Translations under genes and position numbers: made by a program
Part shown: positions 1 to 6,850 of the stretch, in pieces
How the letters are laid out: every line of letters starts with the position of its first letter
How positions within the stretch are numbered: the first letter of the stretch is position 1
From: Ruminococcus sp.
Lineage (GTDB): Bacteria; Bacillota; Clostridia; Oscillospirales; Ruminococcaceae
DNA length: 14,390 nt
NCBI GenBank assembly: GCA_017961625.1
Contig: JAGCWY010000099.1
Coordinates: forward strand, 1-14,390
Direction: 5' to 3'
The notes under the pieces: model-generated
Databases searched by the model: none
Seen by the model: the letters and a program-made list of their open reading frames with translations, nothing else
What the model was told of the DNA's origin: nothing

Positions 1-564
1 GAGTTCGAGTTGGTCTCTGCGTGCAACGCTCCAATACATAGGATAATTGTAGCCACTACCGTCAAAAGTCTGTCCAACGTGGATACTCCAGGAAAGATCG
101 TAAGTAGTGTCGCCAATGATCACGCTGCCCAGTTTTTCAGCGTTTTCTCCGGGCGGCTGCCATGATGCCCAGGCTTCAACAATATGAAATTTTGCCAATG
201 CATTTGACATCCAGCCCTGAACGCCGACATATGCGATTCCGTCGGTGTTGATATCAAGAGAGTAATCGATAGTGTAATCCTCCACCTGATAAGCCTTTAC
301 AGAGTTTTTTTCAAAGCCTTTTCCCTTCAGAGCCGTTGCATTGTGTATGTCGTTCCAGCTGAAAGAAAAGCCATTGCTTTCCGTGTTTTCATATTCAACA
401 TCGCCTTTATAAAAAGCATTCCAAATCTCGTAAACGTAGTCATCAATTATACCCTTTATCAGCTGATCAGCAGCATTTGCAGTGAACAAGTTAAAGGCTG
501 ACACAACACAAAAACATACGACTGCTGTGAGTACAGATAACATTTTTGTCAGTGTTTTTTTCAT
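1..564 (-). CDS. Secreted GH11 xylanase-like protein, C-terminus beyond window, active site degenerate
   Basis: Translation on the minus strand from the ATG at 564-562 gives 188 residues and runs off the window edge. Residues 1-31 are a signal peptide (MKKTLTK, hydrophobic core, then ANA-A), so the product is exported. Residues 45-188 fit the beta-jelly-roll of glycoside hydrolase family 11: YVGVQGW (112-118), IVEAWASWQPPG (128-139), a TYDL strand (154-157) and YWSV (177-180). Family members hydrolyse beta-1,4-xylan with two glutamates. Aligned on the conserved Trp of the WTRSPLIEYY motif, the nucleophile Glu is Lys125 here, and the two nearby active-site tyrosines are Gln116 and His127. Catalysis is therefore doubtful, and a xylan-binding or structural role is possible. 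The acid/base Glu would lie outside the window. The start is supported by an AGGGGGG ribosome site six bases upstream and a promoter at 599-627. The fold assignment is confident; the loss of activity is inference from remembered family alignments. Confidence 0.82.
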   Translation of the reverse strand, partial: MKKTLTKMLSVLTAVVCFCVVSAFNLFTANAADQLIKGIIDDYVYEIWNAFYKGDVEYENTESNGFSFSWNDIHNATALKGKGFEKNSVKAYQVEDYTIDYSLDINTDGIAYVGVQGWMSNALAKFHIVEAWASWQPPGENAEKLGSVIIGDTTYDLSWSIHVGQTFDGSGYNYPMYWSVARRDQLEL

Positions 565-598
565 ATGTTTCCCCCCTGAGATGTTATTATATGCCATT

Positions 599-627
599 AT
601 TATACAAGGCCGAGAGGCAGAAATCAA
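599..627 (-). promoter_or_regulatory. SigA-type promoter of the GH11-like gene
   Basis: On the minus strand a TTGATT -35 box (627-622) is followed by a 17-base spacer and a perfect TATAAT -10 box (604-599). The predicted start near 592 would leave a leader of about 28 bases before the ATG at 564. No operator is evident. Confidence 0.75.
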
Positions 628-688
628 GTCGTTTATTGCCAATATACAGCTGTTTTGAAATTGTTCCTGTTATAAGCTATAAAGAAAT

Positions 689-706
689 CCGCCCGTTAAA
701 GGGCGG
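689..706. other. GC-rich hairpin between divergent promoters
   Basis: CCGCCC (689-694) and GGGCGG (701-706) form a perfect 6-bp stem with a GTTAAA loop. It sits between the minus-strand GH11 promoter and the plus-strand macro-gene promoter. The plus strand continues TGCTCCTTTTG and the minus strand continues ATTTCTTTA, so it could be a weak terminator or insulator in either direction. The rest of 565-817 holds only the two promoters and a ribosome site. Confidence 0.4.
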
Positions 707-773
707 TGCTCCTTTTGTATGTTTGTCAAAACAAAATATTTACATTTTTGCATAGAAATTAGCCACTGCTATG

Positions 774-782
774 TGGTATAAT
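774..782 (+). promoter_or_regulatory. Extended -10 promoter of the macro/nuclease unit
   Basis: TGGTATAAT is a perfect extended -10 element (TG, one base, TATAAT at 777-782). No good -35 box lies 16-18 bases upstream; TTGCAT at 748-753 is too distant (23-base spacer). A small CCAC/GTGG dyad (763-766 and 773-776) abuts the -10. The missing -35 suggests reliance on the extended element or on an activator. Confidence 0.6.
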
Positions 783-817
783 TCAATTAACGATTAAAAA
801 CAGGAAGGAGCGATTAC

Positions 818-1852
818 ATGCCGTTTCAAATTATCAGAAACGATATCACCAAGGTAGAGGCTGATATTATTGTCAATACAGCAAATCCCGAACCTGTTAT
901 CGGTGATGGAACAGACTCTGCTATCTATCAGGCAGCTGGTAAGGAACTTCTGCTTGCTGAACGCATGAAAATAGGCAGTATCGCTCCGGGAGAAGCCGCT
1001 ATCACACCAGCATTTGATCTTTCAGCTAAATACATAATACACACGGTCGGACCTGCATGGATCGACGGAAAGCACGGTGAATACGATACTCTGCGTTCAT
1101 GTTATTCCAATTCTCTGTATATAGCGGAGCAGGTTAAGGCTGAAAGTATTGTTTTTCCTCTTATAGCTACTGGAGTATATGGCTTCCCTAAGAATGAAGC
1201 TCTTGATATAGCCCTTTCAGAGATCGGTAAGTTCCTACTTACGCATGATATGAACATAACACTTGTTGTATTCGATAAGGAGTCTTTTCAGATATCAGAA
1301 CAGTTGATGGGGGAAATCGACCAATACATCGATGAATTCGGTATTGATCAGCTGTATACCGGCGAATACACGGAACGTACCGACATGTATCGTCGAAGAA
1401 GGTTGCAGGAGCAGGCAGAGTGTGAAGTAGATGAAGAAGTATTATCAGCTGCTTATGCACTGATAATTGCTGAGAATGATGACAGCAGTCTTGATGATAT
1501 TCTCGACAACACCGGTGAAACCTTCCAACAATGCCTGTTAAGGCTTATACGTGAAAGCGGCGTAGATGAGGTTGAGGTCTATAAGAAAGCTAATATTGAC
1601 AGGAAGCTCTTTTCCAGTATACGCTGCAAGTTCAATTACAAACCAAAGAAGAAAACGGCTGTTGCCTTAGCCATAGCCCTTGAATTGGATATGCATACTA
1701 TGATGGATCTTCTATCAAGAGCAGAGATAGCGTTCTCTCCCTCCAACAAGTTTGATCTCATCATCTCATACTGCGTAAAGAACGGCATATACGATATGTT
1801 CAAGATAAATTCCATCCTATTCAAGTACGATCAACCTATCCTTGGTGAATAA
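818..1852 (+). CDS. Macro-domain (ADP-ribose-binding) protein with helical repressor-like C-terminal domain
   Basis: This 344-residue cytosolic protein has two parts. Residues 1-172 are a macro domain, a fold that binds or hydrolyses ADP-ribose and O-acetyl-ADP-ribose. Visible hallmarks are NDIT with Asp9, NTANPEP (20-26, in place of the usual NAAN), the diphosphate loop GDGTDSAI (29-36, canonical GGGVDGAI), YIIHTVGP (72-79) and the second loop ATGVYGFP (117-124). Residues 205-344 are all-helical, with a lambda-repressor-like pattern (VYKKANIDRKLFSSIR, then ALAIALELD). From memory, similar tails occur on other Firmicute macro proteins; its function is not known to me, and DNA or protein binding is a guess. 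The start is fixed by AGGAAGGAG seven bases before the ATG. It is first in a unit with the nuclease-like gene 12 bases downstream. The polar substitutions in the first loop may alter ligand preference. Confidence 0.85.
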   Translation: MPFQIIRNDITKVEADIIVNTANPEPVIGDGTDSAIYQAAGKELLLAERMKIGSIAPGEAAITPAFDLSAKYIIHTVGPAWIDGKHGEYDTLRSCYSNSLYIAEQVKAESIVFPLIATGVYGFPKNEALDIALSEIGKFLLTHDMNITLVVFDKESFQISEQLMGEIDQYIDEFGIDQLYTGEYTERTDMYRRRRLQEQAECEVDEEVLSAAYALIIAENDDSSLDDILDNTGETFQQCLLRLIRESGVDEVEVYKKANIDRKLFSSIRCKFNYKPKKKTAVALAIALELDMHTMMDLLSRAEIAFSPSNKFDLIISYCVKNGIYDMFKINSILFKYDQPILGE

Positions 1853-1864
1853 TGGAGGTATAAA

Positions 1865-2299
1865 ATGAGCAATTCTGAAAATCCCCAAAACGGTGCTGAT
1901 TTCCAATTAGCTGTTCTGAATTACTTTATCCGAAATCATGGTGAAGGTTTTGAATTAGAGAAAAAGATTCCAATAGGAATTCCTCCCAAGAACCATAAAT
2001 TTGATATAGTAAGTGAGCAAAAGAAGATAGTAATTGAATGCAAAAGATATACCTGGACAGAAACAGGAAATGTCCCAAGTGCTAAAATGGGTTTTACAAA
2101 CGAGGCAGCGTTCTATCTTTCTTTTTTGCAAGATACATATGAAAAGTTCATCGTAATGCTGAAGTCTCATCATCCTAAGAGGGCTGAAAGTCTTGCAGAA
2201 TACTATTTCCGAACTAACCGTCACCTTCTTGGGAAAACAAAGGTTGCTGAATATGATCCAATAACTGATGAGTTCAGAATCGTTGGATCAAACACTTGA
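1865..2299 (+). CDS. Small PD-(D/E)XK nuclease-like protein
   Basis: A 144-residue protein with the core pattern of the PD-(D/E)XK (restriction-endonuclease-like) superfamily: an N-terminal helix ending near Glu30, Asp47 in HKFDIV, and Glu58-Cys-Lys60 in IVIECKRY, a D-X10-E-X-K arrangement that binds the catalytic metal. The helix-rich remainder (A83-Y121) has no second recognisable domain. At 144 residues it is little more than the catalytic core, so DNA or RNA targeting may come from a partner. The gene follows the macro gene after 12 bases, with GGAGG at 1854-1858 between the stop and the ATG, so co-translation is likely. A restriction-type or Holliday-resolvase-like activity is possible. 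The superfamily call rests on the motif alone, and the substrate is unknown. Confidence 0.62.
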   Translation: MSNSENPQNGADFQLAVLNYFIRNHGEGFELEKKIPIGIPPKNHKFDIVSEQKKIVIECKRYTWTETGNVPSAKMGFTNEAAFYLSFLQDTYEKFIVMLKSHHPKRAESLAEYYFRTNRHLLGKTKVAEYDPITDEFRIVGSNT

Positions 2300-2321
2300 A
2301 CTATAATCTGAAGATGAAAAT

Positions 2322-2365
2322 GTCGTGTGATAAACGACCACTTCTCCCCTCAGTCATGATATAAT
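2322..2365 (+). promoter_or_regulatory. Extended -10 promoter with upstream dyad for the DraG-macro unit
   Basis: TGATATAAT (2357-2365) is a perfect extended -10. The ATG at 2399 follows about 33 bases later, with AAAAGGAGG in between. As at the first promoter of this cluster, there is no convincing -35. An interrupted palindrome, GTCGT (2322-2326) and ACGAC (2334-2338) with a 7-base centre, lies just upstream of the -35 position and could be a regulator site. The dyad is visible; the regulatory role is inference. Confidence 0.6.
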
Positions 2366-2398
2366 GGAATCATCAAAGATGAAAAGGAGGATTTCACA

Positions 2399-4201
2399 AT
2401 GATCGGTGCTATTTTAGGTGATATGATAGGTGCTCCCTACGAGTTCGATAGGGGCAATAAAACAAAAGAATTCCCGCTTTTCAGCAAGGAATCCGAATTC
2501 ACTGATGATTCTGTTATGACAATAGCTGTAGCCGAGGCTTTGATCAATACGTTCGGACAGTCCGATGATGAGATCAAGACAGCTGTTATTGATTCCATGC
2601 AGAAATGGGGTAAGCGTTATCCCAACGCTGGATACGGTGGTATGTTTGGACGTTGGCTCTTTGCCAAGGAACCTAAACCATATGGAAGCTTTGGAAACGG
2701 CTCTGCTATGCGTGTTACATCTGTGGGTTGGCTCTATGATGATATCGAAACTACACGAAAGATGGCAGCTCTCACAGCTGAGGTTACTCACAACCATCCT
2801 GAGGGTATAAAAGGGGCTGAAGCTACCGCCAGTGCAATATTCCTTGCGAGGACAGGACACAGCAAGGATGAGATTCACCAATATATCGTTAAAGAGTTTG
2901 GATACGACTTATCTCATACCTGCGATGAGATACGCCCAACATATCATCATGTTGAGAGCTGTCAGGAGACTGTTCCGGAAGCTATAACTGCTTTCCTTGA
3001 AGGAACAGACTTTGAGGATGTTATCCGCACTGCAGTATCTCTCGGCGGTGACTGTGATACTCTTACCTGTATCGCAGGCGGTATCGCTGAAGCGTTCTAT
3101 GGTGTATCAATGGCCTTAGAATGTGAAGCTGTATCCAGATTACCTAAGGACATGGAAGAAGTTCTGAATCGTTTTGACAATGTACGTGGTAAGATCCATG
3201 AAGATAATAATAACTCTCTTGACGGTAACAATACCATCGATGCAGCGATATCTCGATTTAATGATGATAAAACTAAAGAAAACTTAATTGCCGTTCTTGA
3301 GGCGATACGTGCCAGAATACACGAAGATGGTGATTTGATAATACCTGTTACTCTTCCACCGGAGTTCCAGTCTTTTGATGTCAATAAAATTCAAATCGGA
3401 GAAACCTTTTCATTTGAAGATGACGGGACCGATGACGGATATTTACACTTTAAGATGCAGCATCTTGATACTGCTGATGGTAAAACATGGCTTGCAGCCT
3501 TTACCAGTTATGAAGAGCATGATAAGGGTGATGCCACATCTACAATCATTGAAAGCATAAAAAGCATGCTGAAATCTTGTCGTAATATGAGCGAAGAAGG
3601 TATCATTATCAATCCCTGGGGCAATTCGTTTATGCTATCCAAAGAACTTATCAATGTTATCCTCGATGCTGATAAACCGGATAATCACATCTATTTTGAA
3701 TTAGGCGATATTACTGAACTTAAGGTAGATGCTATCGTAAATGCTGCCAATAACTCTCTTCTTGGCGGTGGAGGCGTAGATGGTGCTATACACCACGCAG
3801 CAGGACCGAAACTACTTGAAGAATGCAGGAAGCTTAACGGCTGTGAGACCGGTGATGCCAAAATCACTGCAGGATATGACCTGAAAGCTGAATATGTGAT
3901 ACATACTGTAGGTCCGATATACAAAGCAGGAGATCCGTCTTGTGAGAAACTGCTTAAGAGCTGCTACTATAAGTCCCTTGAGCTTGCTAAGGAATATGAT
4001 ATTCATACCATTGCTTTTCCTGCAATATCAACGGGAGCATACGGATATCCAATAAATGAAGCAGCTGTAATAGCGCTGTCAACAATAGCTACATGGCTTT
4101 CTGAAAATCCTGATTATGGTATGGCAGTAATCATGGTATGTTATGATCAGAAAATGCTTGACAGCTATCAGCGCGTACTTGATGATGTACATCATAAATG
4201 A
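2399..4201 (+). CDS. Three-domain fusion: ADP-ribosylglycohydrolase, SseB-like domain, macro domain
   Basis: A 600-residue cytosolic fusion. Residues 1-262 are a DraG/ARH-type ADP-ribosylglycohydrolase, which removes ADP-ribose from modified targets with Mg ions. It shows FTDDSVMT (Thr35-Asp36-Asp37), GNGSAMRV (99-106), HNHPEGIKGAEA (131-142) and GGDCDT (216-221, Asp218, Asp220 and Thr221 as metal ligands). Residues about 281-425 resemble the SseB N-terminal domain: AISRFNDDKTKENL, LIIPV, TWLAAFTSYEEHDKG and INPWGNSFML. Residues 430-600 are a canonical macro domain with GDIT (Asp437), NAAN (448-451), GGGGVDGAIHHAAG (456-469) and STGAYGYP (544-551). All catalytic or binding motifs seen are intact in both outer domains, so the protein could hydrolyse a conjugate and bind or process the released ADP-ribose. 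The start has an ideal AAGGAGG site. The zinc-ribbon gene follows after 55 bases. The modified target is unknown. Confidence 0.88.
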   Translation: MIGAILGDMIGAPYEFDRGNKTKEFPLFSKESEFTDDSVMTIAVAEALINTFGQSDDEIKTAVIDSMQKWGKRYPNAGYGGMFGRWLFAKEPKPYGSFGNGSAMRVTSVGWLYDDIETTRKMAALTAEVTHNHPEGIKGAEATASAIFLARTGHSKDEIHQYIVKEFGYDLSHTCDEIRPTYHHVESCQETVPEAITAFLEGTDFEDVIRTAVSLGGDCDTLTCIAGGIAEAFYGVSMALECEAVSRLPKDMEEVLNRFDNVRGKIHEDNNNSLDGNNTIDAAISRFNDDKTKENLIAVLEAIRARIHEDGDLIIPVTLPPEFQSFDVNKIQIGETFSFEDDGTDDGYLHFKMQHLDTADGKTWLAAFTSYEEHDKGDATSTIIESIKSMLKSCRNMSEEGIIINPWGNSFMLSKELINVILDADKPDNHIYFELGDITELKVDAIVNAANNSLLGGGGVDGAIHHAAGPKLLEECRKLNGCETGDAKITAGYDLKAEYVIHTVGPIYKAGDPSCEKLLKSCYYKSLELAKEYDIHTIAFPAISTGAYGYPINEAAVIALSTIATWLSENPDYGMAVIMVCYDQKMLDSYQRVLDDVHHK

Positions 4202-4256
4202 TATCGATATTGGCTAAGAATGATCAATTACTCCAACAGGAAGGGAGCTGCAGATA

Positions 4257-5156
4257 ATGAGTGAACGGTTTTCAAAGGCTGAGATAAAGCAAATTGTAGA
4301 AGATCTTGTGGAAGAACTGCGCGAATGCGATAACGGTACTGTTATAACCACATGGCAGTTATTGACAGCTGCAGGATACGATATGAATGACTTCGAGCAA
4401 TTTGATTTGTTTGATATACACAGCGCATTGTTCAAGGCAGCGAGAGCTGAACACATCACTCTCGATATGTCAGCGCATAAGAACAAGCTTGAAGGTTTAT
4501 CATATAACCTGGATTATATCGTCAAAAACAAGCGTGCTCAGATCAAGTGCCCATATTGCGGTAGTATAAACACTGCCAGATACATTTATGGTTATCCAGC
4601 CTTCAGTGAGAGAATGCAGATAAAGCTTGATTCCGGTAAATGGGAACTGGGCGGTTGTTGTATCAGCGGCGTTGAGATCAACGGTCAGGTATTCAGTACA
4701 ACCCCGACACGAAGATGCAACGACTGCAAAAAAGACTTCGGCAAACCACCAATAGTTATTTCAAAGAAGAATGATACCGTAGAAGATATCAGAGATATTG
4801 TTACTTCAATCAAGTTCTCTGTAGGCGGATTCTTCCAAGGGGTTACAGATATAATCATCAAAAGGAACGATAAAGGCGCTATAGTTACTGTCGAACAGAT
4901 ACGATATAGCGAACAACCAGTAGAAACAGAGATATCCTCTGCTAAGTGGAATAAAATCGTAAATACGCTGTATGAGCCATTGTACCTTAATGAATGGAAA
5001 AAAGATTATTCTGATAATGATATTCTTGACGGTACACAGTGGAGTCTTGATATTAAGCTCACAAACAACCGAAAGCGCTCATATCACGGCAGTAACGATT
5101 ATCCGCCGTATTGGAATGAACTGCTAAAGGTATTCAGGCAATTCGCAAAGATATAA
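4257..5156 (+). CDS. Zinc-ribbon protein of unknown function
   Basis: A 299-residue soluble protein of no named family known to me. Residues 5-75 are helical and may form a winged-helix-like domain (TTWQLLTAAGYD, then FDIHSALFKAARAEHI). Residues 95-162 carry a split zinc ribbon: CPYC (98-101) and CNDC (154-157), separated by a glycine-rich insert with GGCC (132-135). Residues 185-299 form an alpha/beta domain with conserved-looking aromatics: WNKIVNTLYE, then DGTQWSLDI and a YHGSNDYPPYWNELL tail. It is preceded by CAGGAAGGGAG and is probably co-transcribed with the DraG-macro gene. Nucleic-acid or protein binding is plausible from the ribbon. It could be an adaptor or effector of the ADP-ribose cluster, but nothing in the sequence shows a reaction. 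Confidence 0.7.
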   Translation: MSERFSKAEIKQIVEDLVEELRECDNGTVITTWQLLTAAGYDMNDFEQFDLFDIHSALFKAARAEHITLDMSAHKNKLEGLSYNLDYIVKNKRAQIKCPYCGSINTARYIYGYPAFSERMQIKLDSGKWELGGCCISGVEINGQVFSTTPTRRCNDCKKDFGKPPIVISKKNDTVEDIRDIVTSIKFSVGGFFQGVTDIIIKRNDKGAIVTVEQIRYSEQPVETEISSAKWNKIVNTLYEPLYLNEWKKDYSDNDILDGTQWSLDIKLTNNRKRSYHGSNDYPPYWNELLKVFRQFAKI

Positions 5157-5308
5157 GGTAAGAGTAAAATATCCCGCGTCTTCCCTCCCGTTGTCCAATG
5201 ATATATAATAAACTCCAAGAAACTTGATGGAGTAATTTGAACATTCCAAAAAACTCCAAAAAATTCCATGCAGTAAATTTGATTCCGTTGAACACGGGAG
5301 TTAGCATT

Positions 5309-5548
5309 ATGCAGAATAAAACAACAGAGATCGCAACGATCAGACAGGCAGTTCGCCTGCACAGCAATACGGCTCACGGTGCAAAGTGCAGTGCAGTGCT
5401 GTATTCAATCGTTGCAACGGCACAGGCTAACGGGCTGAACACGGAGAAGTATCTGACAGAACTGTTCTCGCAGCCACCCGGGACAATTTTCCATCCATTC
5501 AATACATTATATTCAGACAGGCTCACCGAGGTGAGCCTGTTTCTCTGA
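5309..5548 (+). pseudogene. IS66-family transposase, C-terminal remnant
   Basis: Only the last ~60 residues of an IS66 transposase are recognisable: LHSNTAHGAKCSAVLYSIV followed by ATAQANGLNTEKYLTELF, which matches the conserved tail of this family (typically about 500 residues). The DDE catalytic core is absent. The sequence before about 5309 (5157-5308) is AT-rich, with ACTCCAA repeats and a weak ACTCCA/TGGAGT stem (5212-5233), and has no coding resemblance. After the YLTELF block the reading frame diverges (QPPGTIFHPF) and runs into a hairpin, so the tail may also be frameshifted. It cannot be active. Together with the GTAAGCG-type end at 5575 it marks the right side of a 5'-deleted insertion. 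Confidence 0.75.
5517..5540 (+). terminator. Perfect 11-bp hairpin near the IS66 right end
   Basis: ACAGGCTCACC (5517-5527) pairs perfectly with GGTGAGCCTGT (5530-5540), followed by TTCTCT. It is probably an intrinsic terminator or a subterminal structure of the element. A related hairpin sharing CAGGCTCACCG occurs at 7114-7151. Confidence 0.6.
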
Positions 5549-5563
5549 TACTATATGTTTTCA

Positions 5564-5575
5564 TTTTACGCTTAC
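5564..5575 (+). repeat. IS66-like right terminal repeat
   Basis: TTTTACGCTTAC ends at 5575. Its reverse complement begins GTAAGCG, the typical IS66-family terminal sequence. The IS66 transposase tail lies directly to its left. The matching left end and an 8-bp target duplication of the following CTTTTAAA were not found in the window. Confidence 0.65.
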
Positions 5576-5589
5576 CTTTTAAATTCATC

Positions 5590-5618
5590 TTGAAAAAACG
5601 CAGCATTTGTTGTATAAT
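5590..5618 (+). promoter_or_regulatory. Strong SigA-type promoter of the DUF3592-like gene
   Basis: TTGAAA (5590-5595), a 17-base spacer and TATAAT (5613-5618) make a near-consensus promoter starting only 15 bases after the IS66 end. The transcript leader (about 5625-5698) can fold: TGTCAG (5634-5639) pairs with CTGACA (5646-5651), enclosed by GAGCC (5627-5631) and GGCTC (5677-5681), just before the AAAGGAG ribosome site. Whether that fold controls translation is open. Confidence 0.75.
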
Positions 5619-5698
5619 TAATTAAAGAGCCTCTGTCAGGCCGTGCTGACACTAAGCCCATGATGAATATTTAACCGGCTCATAAAGGAGTGAACTTT

Positions 5699-6850
5699 AT
5701 GCTGTATGATCCTGATAACTCGCAGTACATCTTTAATACGGAAAAGCACATGGATGTGTCCAGCGTCGTAACTCAGCTCTCAGAAAAAAGGCACCGGCTG
5801 ATAGAAAAGAAGCACGATGATCCGGATGTTAGAATAACTCCTGTGTGGGTTTCCGTTCTTGTAGCGATCGCTTTTATCGGTTTGATAATCGTGATGATTT
5901 TTGCCGTACAGACCGGTTATCCTGCTGTCGCTGGCTGTATTTTCGGCGGTATATTTGTCGCTGCCGGTATAGCTGTAATGCCGAAAACACGTACAGCCCG
6001 TGAACGCAACGGTGTAAAACAAATGATCAGTGGCATTATCATCACACTGATCGGTCTGTCCGTCTGCATTCCTATGTTATTAATAAAACACATCGGGAAC
6101 GACCGTGCATTTCTGATACTCACTGCCGGTATGTTTACAAGCAGCGGCTTGTTTTTTTTCATACACTCCTTGTTCAGTATATACAGTACCAGCAGCAAAT
6201 ACGGTATACCCGTTGAGGGAAGATGTACCGGCTATGCACATATGATCGTGAACAATCGTGGTTCACACGTTGAATCAGCAGAAGTGTTTGAATATGACTA
6301 TAACGGCGAACTGTATGAGTCTGTCAACGGGGCGTTTCGTCATGAGGCGGATGCAGAGATCGGCGAAACCGTCACGCTACGTCTCAATCCCCGCAATCCC
6401 TCTGATATATTCTATGCTGCGCCCCGCAAAGGAAAGAACTCCGGCTATATCGGCATGGCGGCCTTTTCATCAATATTTGTTGCTGTCGGTATCATCCTCG
6501 GAATACTGGCAGTGAACGGCAAGATCGAAAACAAAGCTCAGTCAAAGAATGCAAACGGAAAACATATACTTACTGATGCTTCGATCGAGGAGAAGCTAGG
6601 TGACAGCGAAACGCCTTGGGAGATCTCACTGCGCACTGTTACAGATAAATATGAGGATGACGGAGTGTATTATGTCCGCTTTTCAGGCGATCTTTTGAAC
6701 AGTGCCCAAAAGGATATCTGGGATAAGTTTGAACTGAATGATTCGTATTATTTCATTCGTAATACATCCACCGACGAGCTGGTTGCGGTGGTCAATGATA
6801 AAGAATGGGATTATCGGGGCTCACATCCGCTTTCGGACCTGCGGGAATAG
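5699..6850 (+). CDS. DUF3592-like five-helix membrane protein
   Basis: A 383-residue inner-membrane protein. A charged N-terminal stretch (1-48) precedes four membrane helices at about 49-70, 75-94, 109-129 and 137-162. A soluble segment at 168-240 follows, with the DUF3592 pattern (GIPVEGRCTGY, then EYDYNGELYES, then GETVTLRLNPRNPSDIFY), then a fifth helix at 251-272 and a soluble C-terminal domain of about 110 residues. The family has no established function. AAAGGAG lies eight bases before the ATG at 5699; a GTG at 5690 overlaps that ribosome site and is rejected. The gene is monocistronic with its own strong promoter, and sits between an IS66 end and an IS66-ended mini-element, so it may be cargo or a bystander. 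Neighbouring context does not indicate a role. Confidence 0.72.
   Translation: MLYDPDNSQYIFNTEKHMDVSSVVTQLSEKRHRLIEKKHDDPDVRITPVWVSVLVAIAFIGLIIVMIFAVQTGYPAVAGCIFGGIFVAAGIAVMPKTRTARERNGVKQMISGIIITLIGLSVCIPMLLIKHIGNDRAFLILTAGMFTSSGLFFFIHSLFSIYSTSSKYGIPVEGRCTGYAHMIVNNRGSHVESAEVFEYDYNGELYESVNGAFRHEADAEIGETVTLRLNPRNPSDIFYAAPRKGKNSGYIGMAAFSSIFVAVGIILGILAVNGKIENKAQSKNANGKHILTDASIEEKLGDSETPWEISLRTVTDKYEDDGVYYVRFSGDLLNSAQKDIWDKFELNDSYYFIRNTSTDELVAVVNDKEWDYRGSHPLSDLRE

Noticed and set aside
546..755. Open frame of 69 codons on the plus strand
   Set aside because: It overlaps the start, ribosome site and promoter of the minus-strand GH11-like gene and the hairpin at 689-706, and has no ribosome site or protein-like pattern.
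818..2299. DarTG-type toxin-antitoxin pair
   Set aside because: The macro protein is reminiscent of DarG, but its neighbour has a PD-(D/E)XK motif and no DarT-like ADP-ribosyltransferase features.
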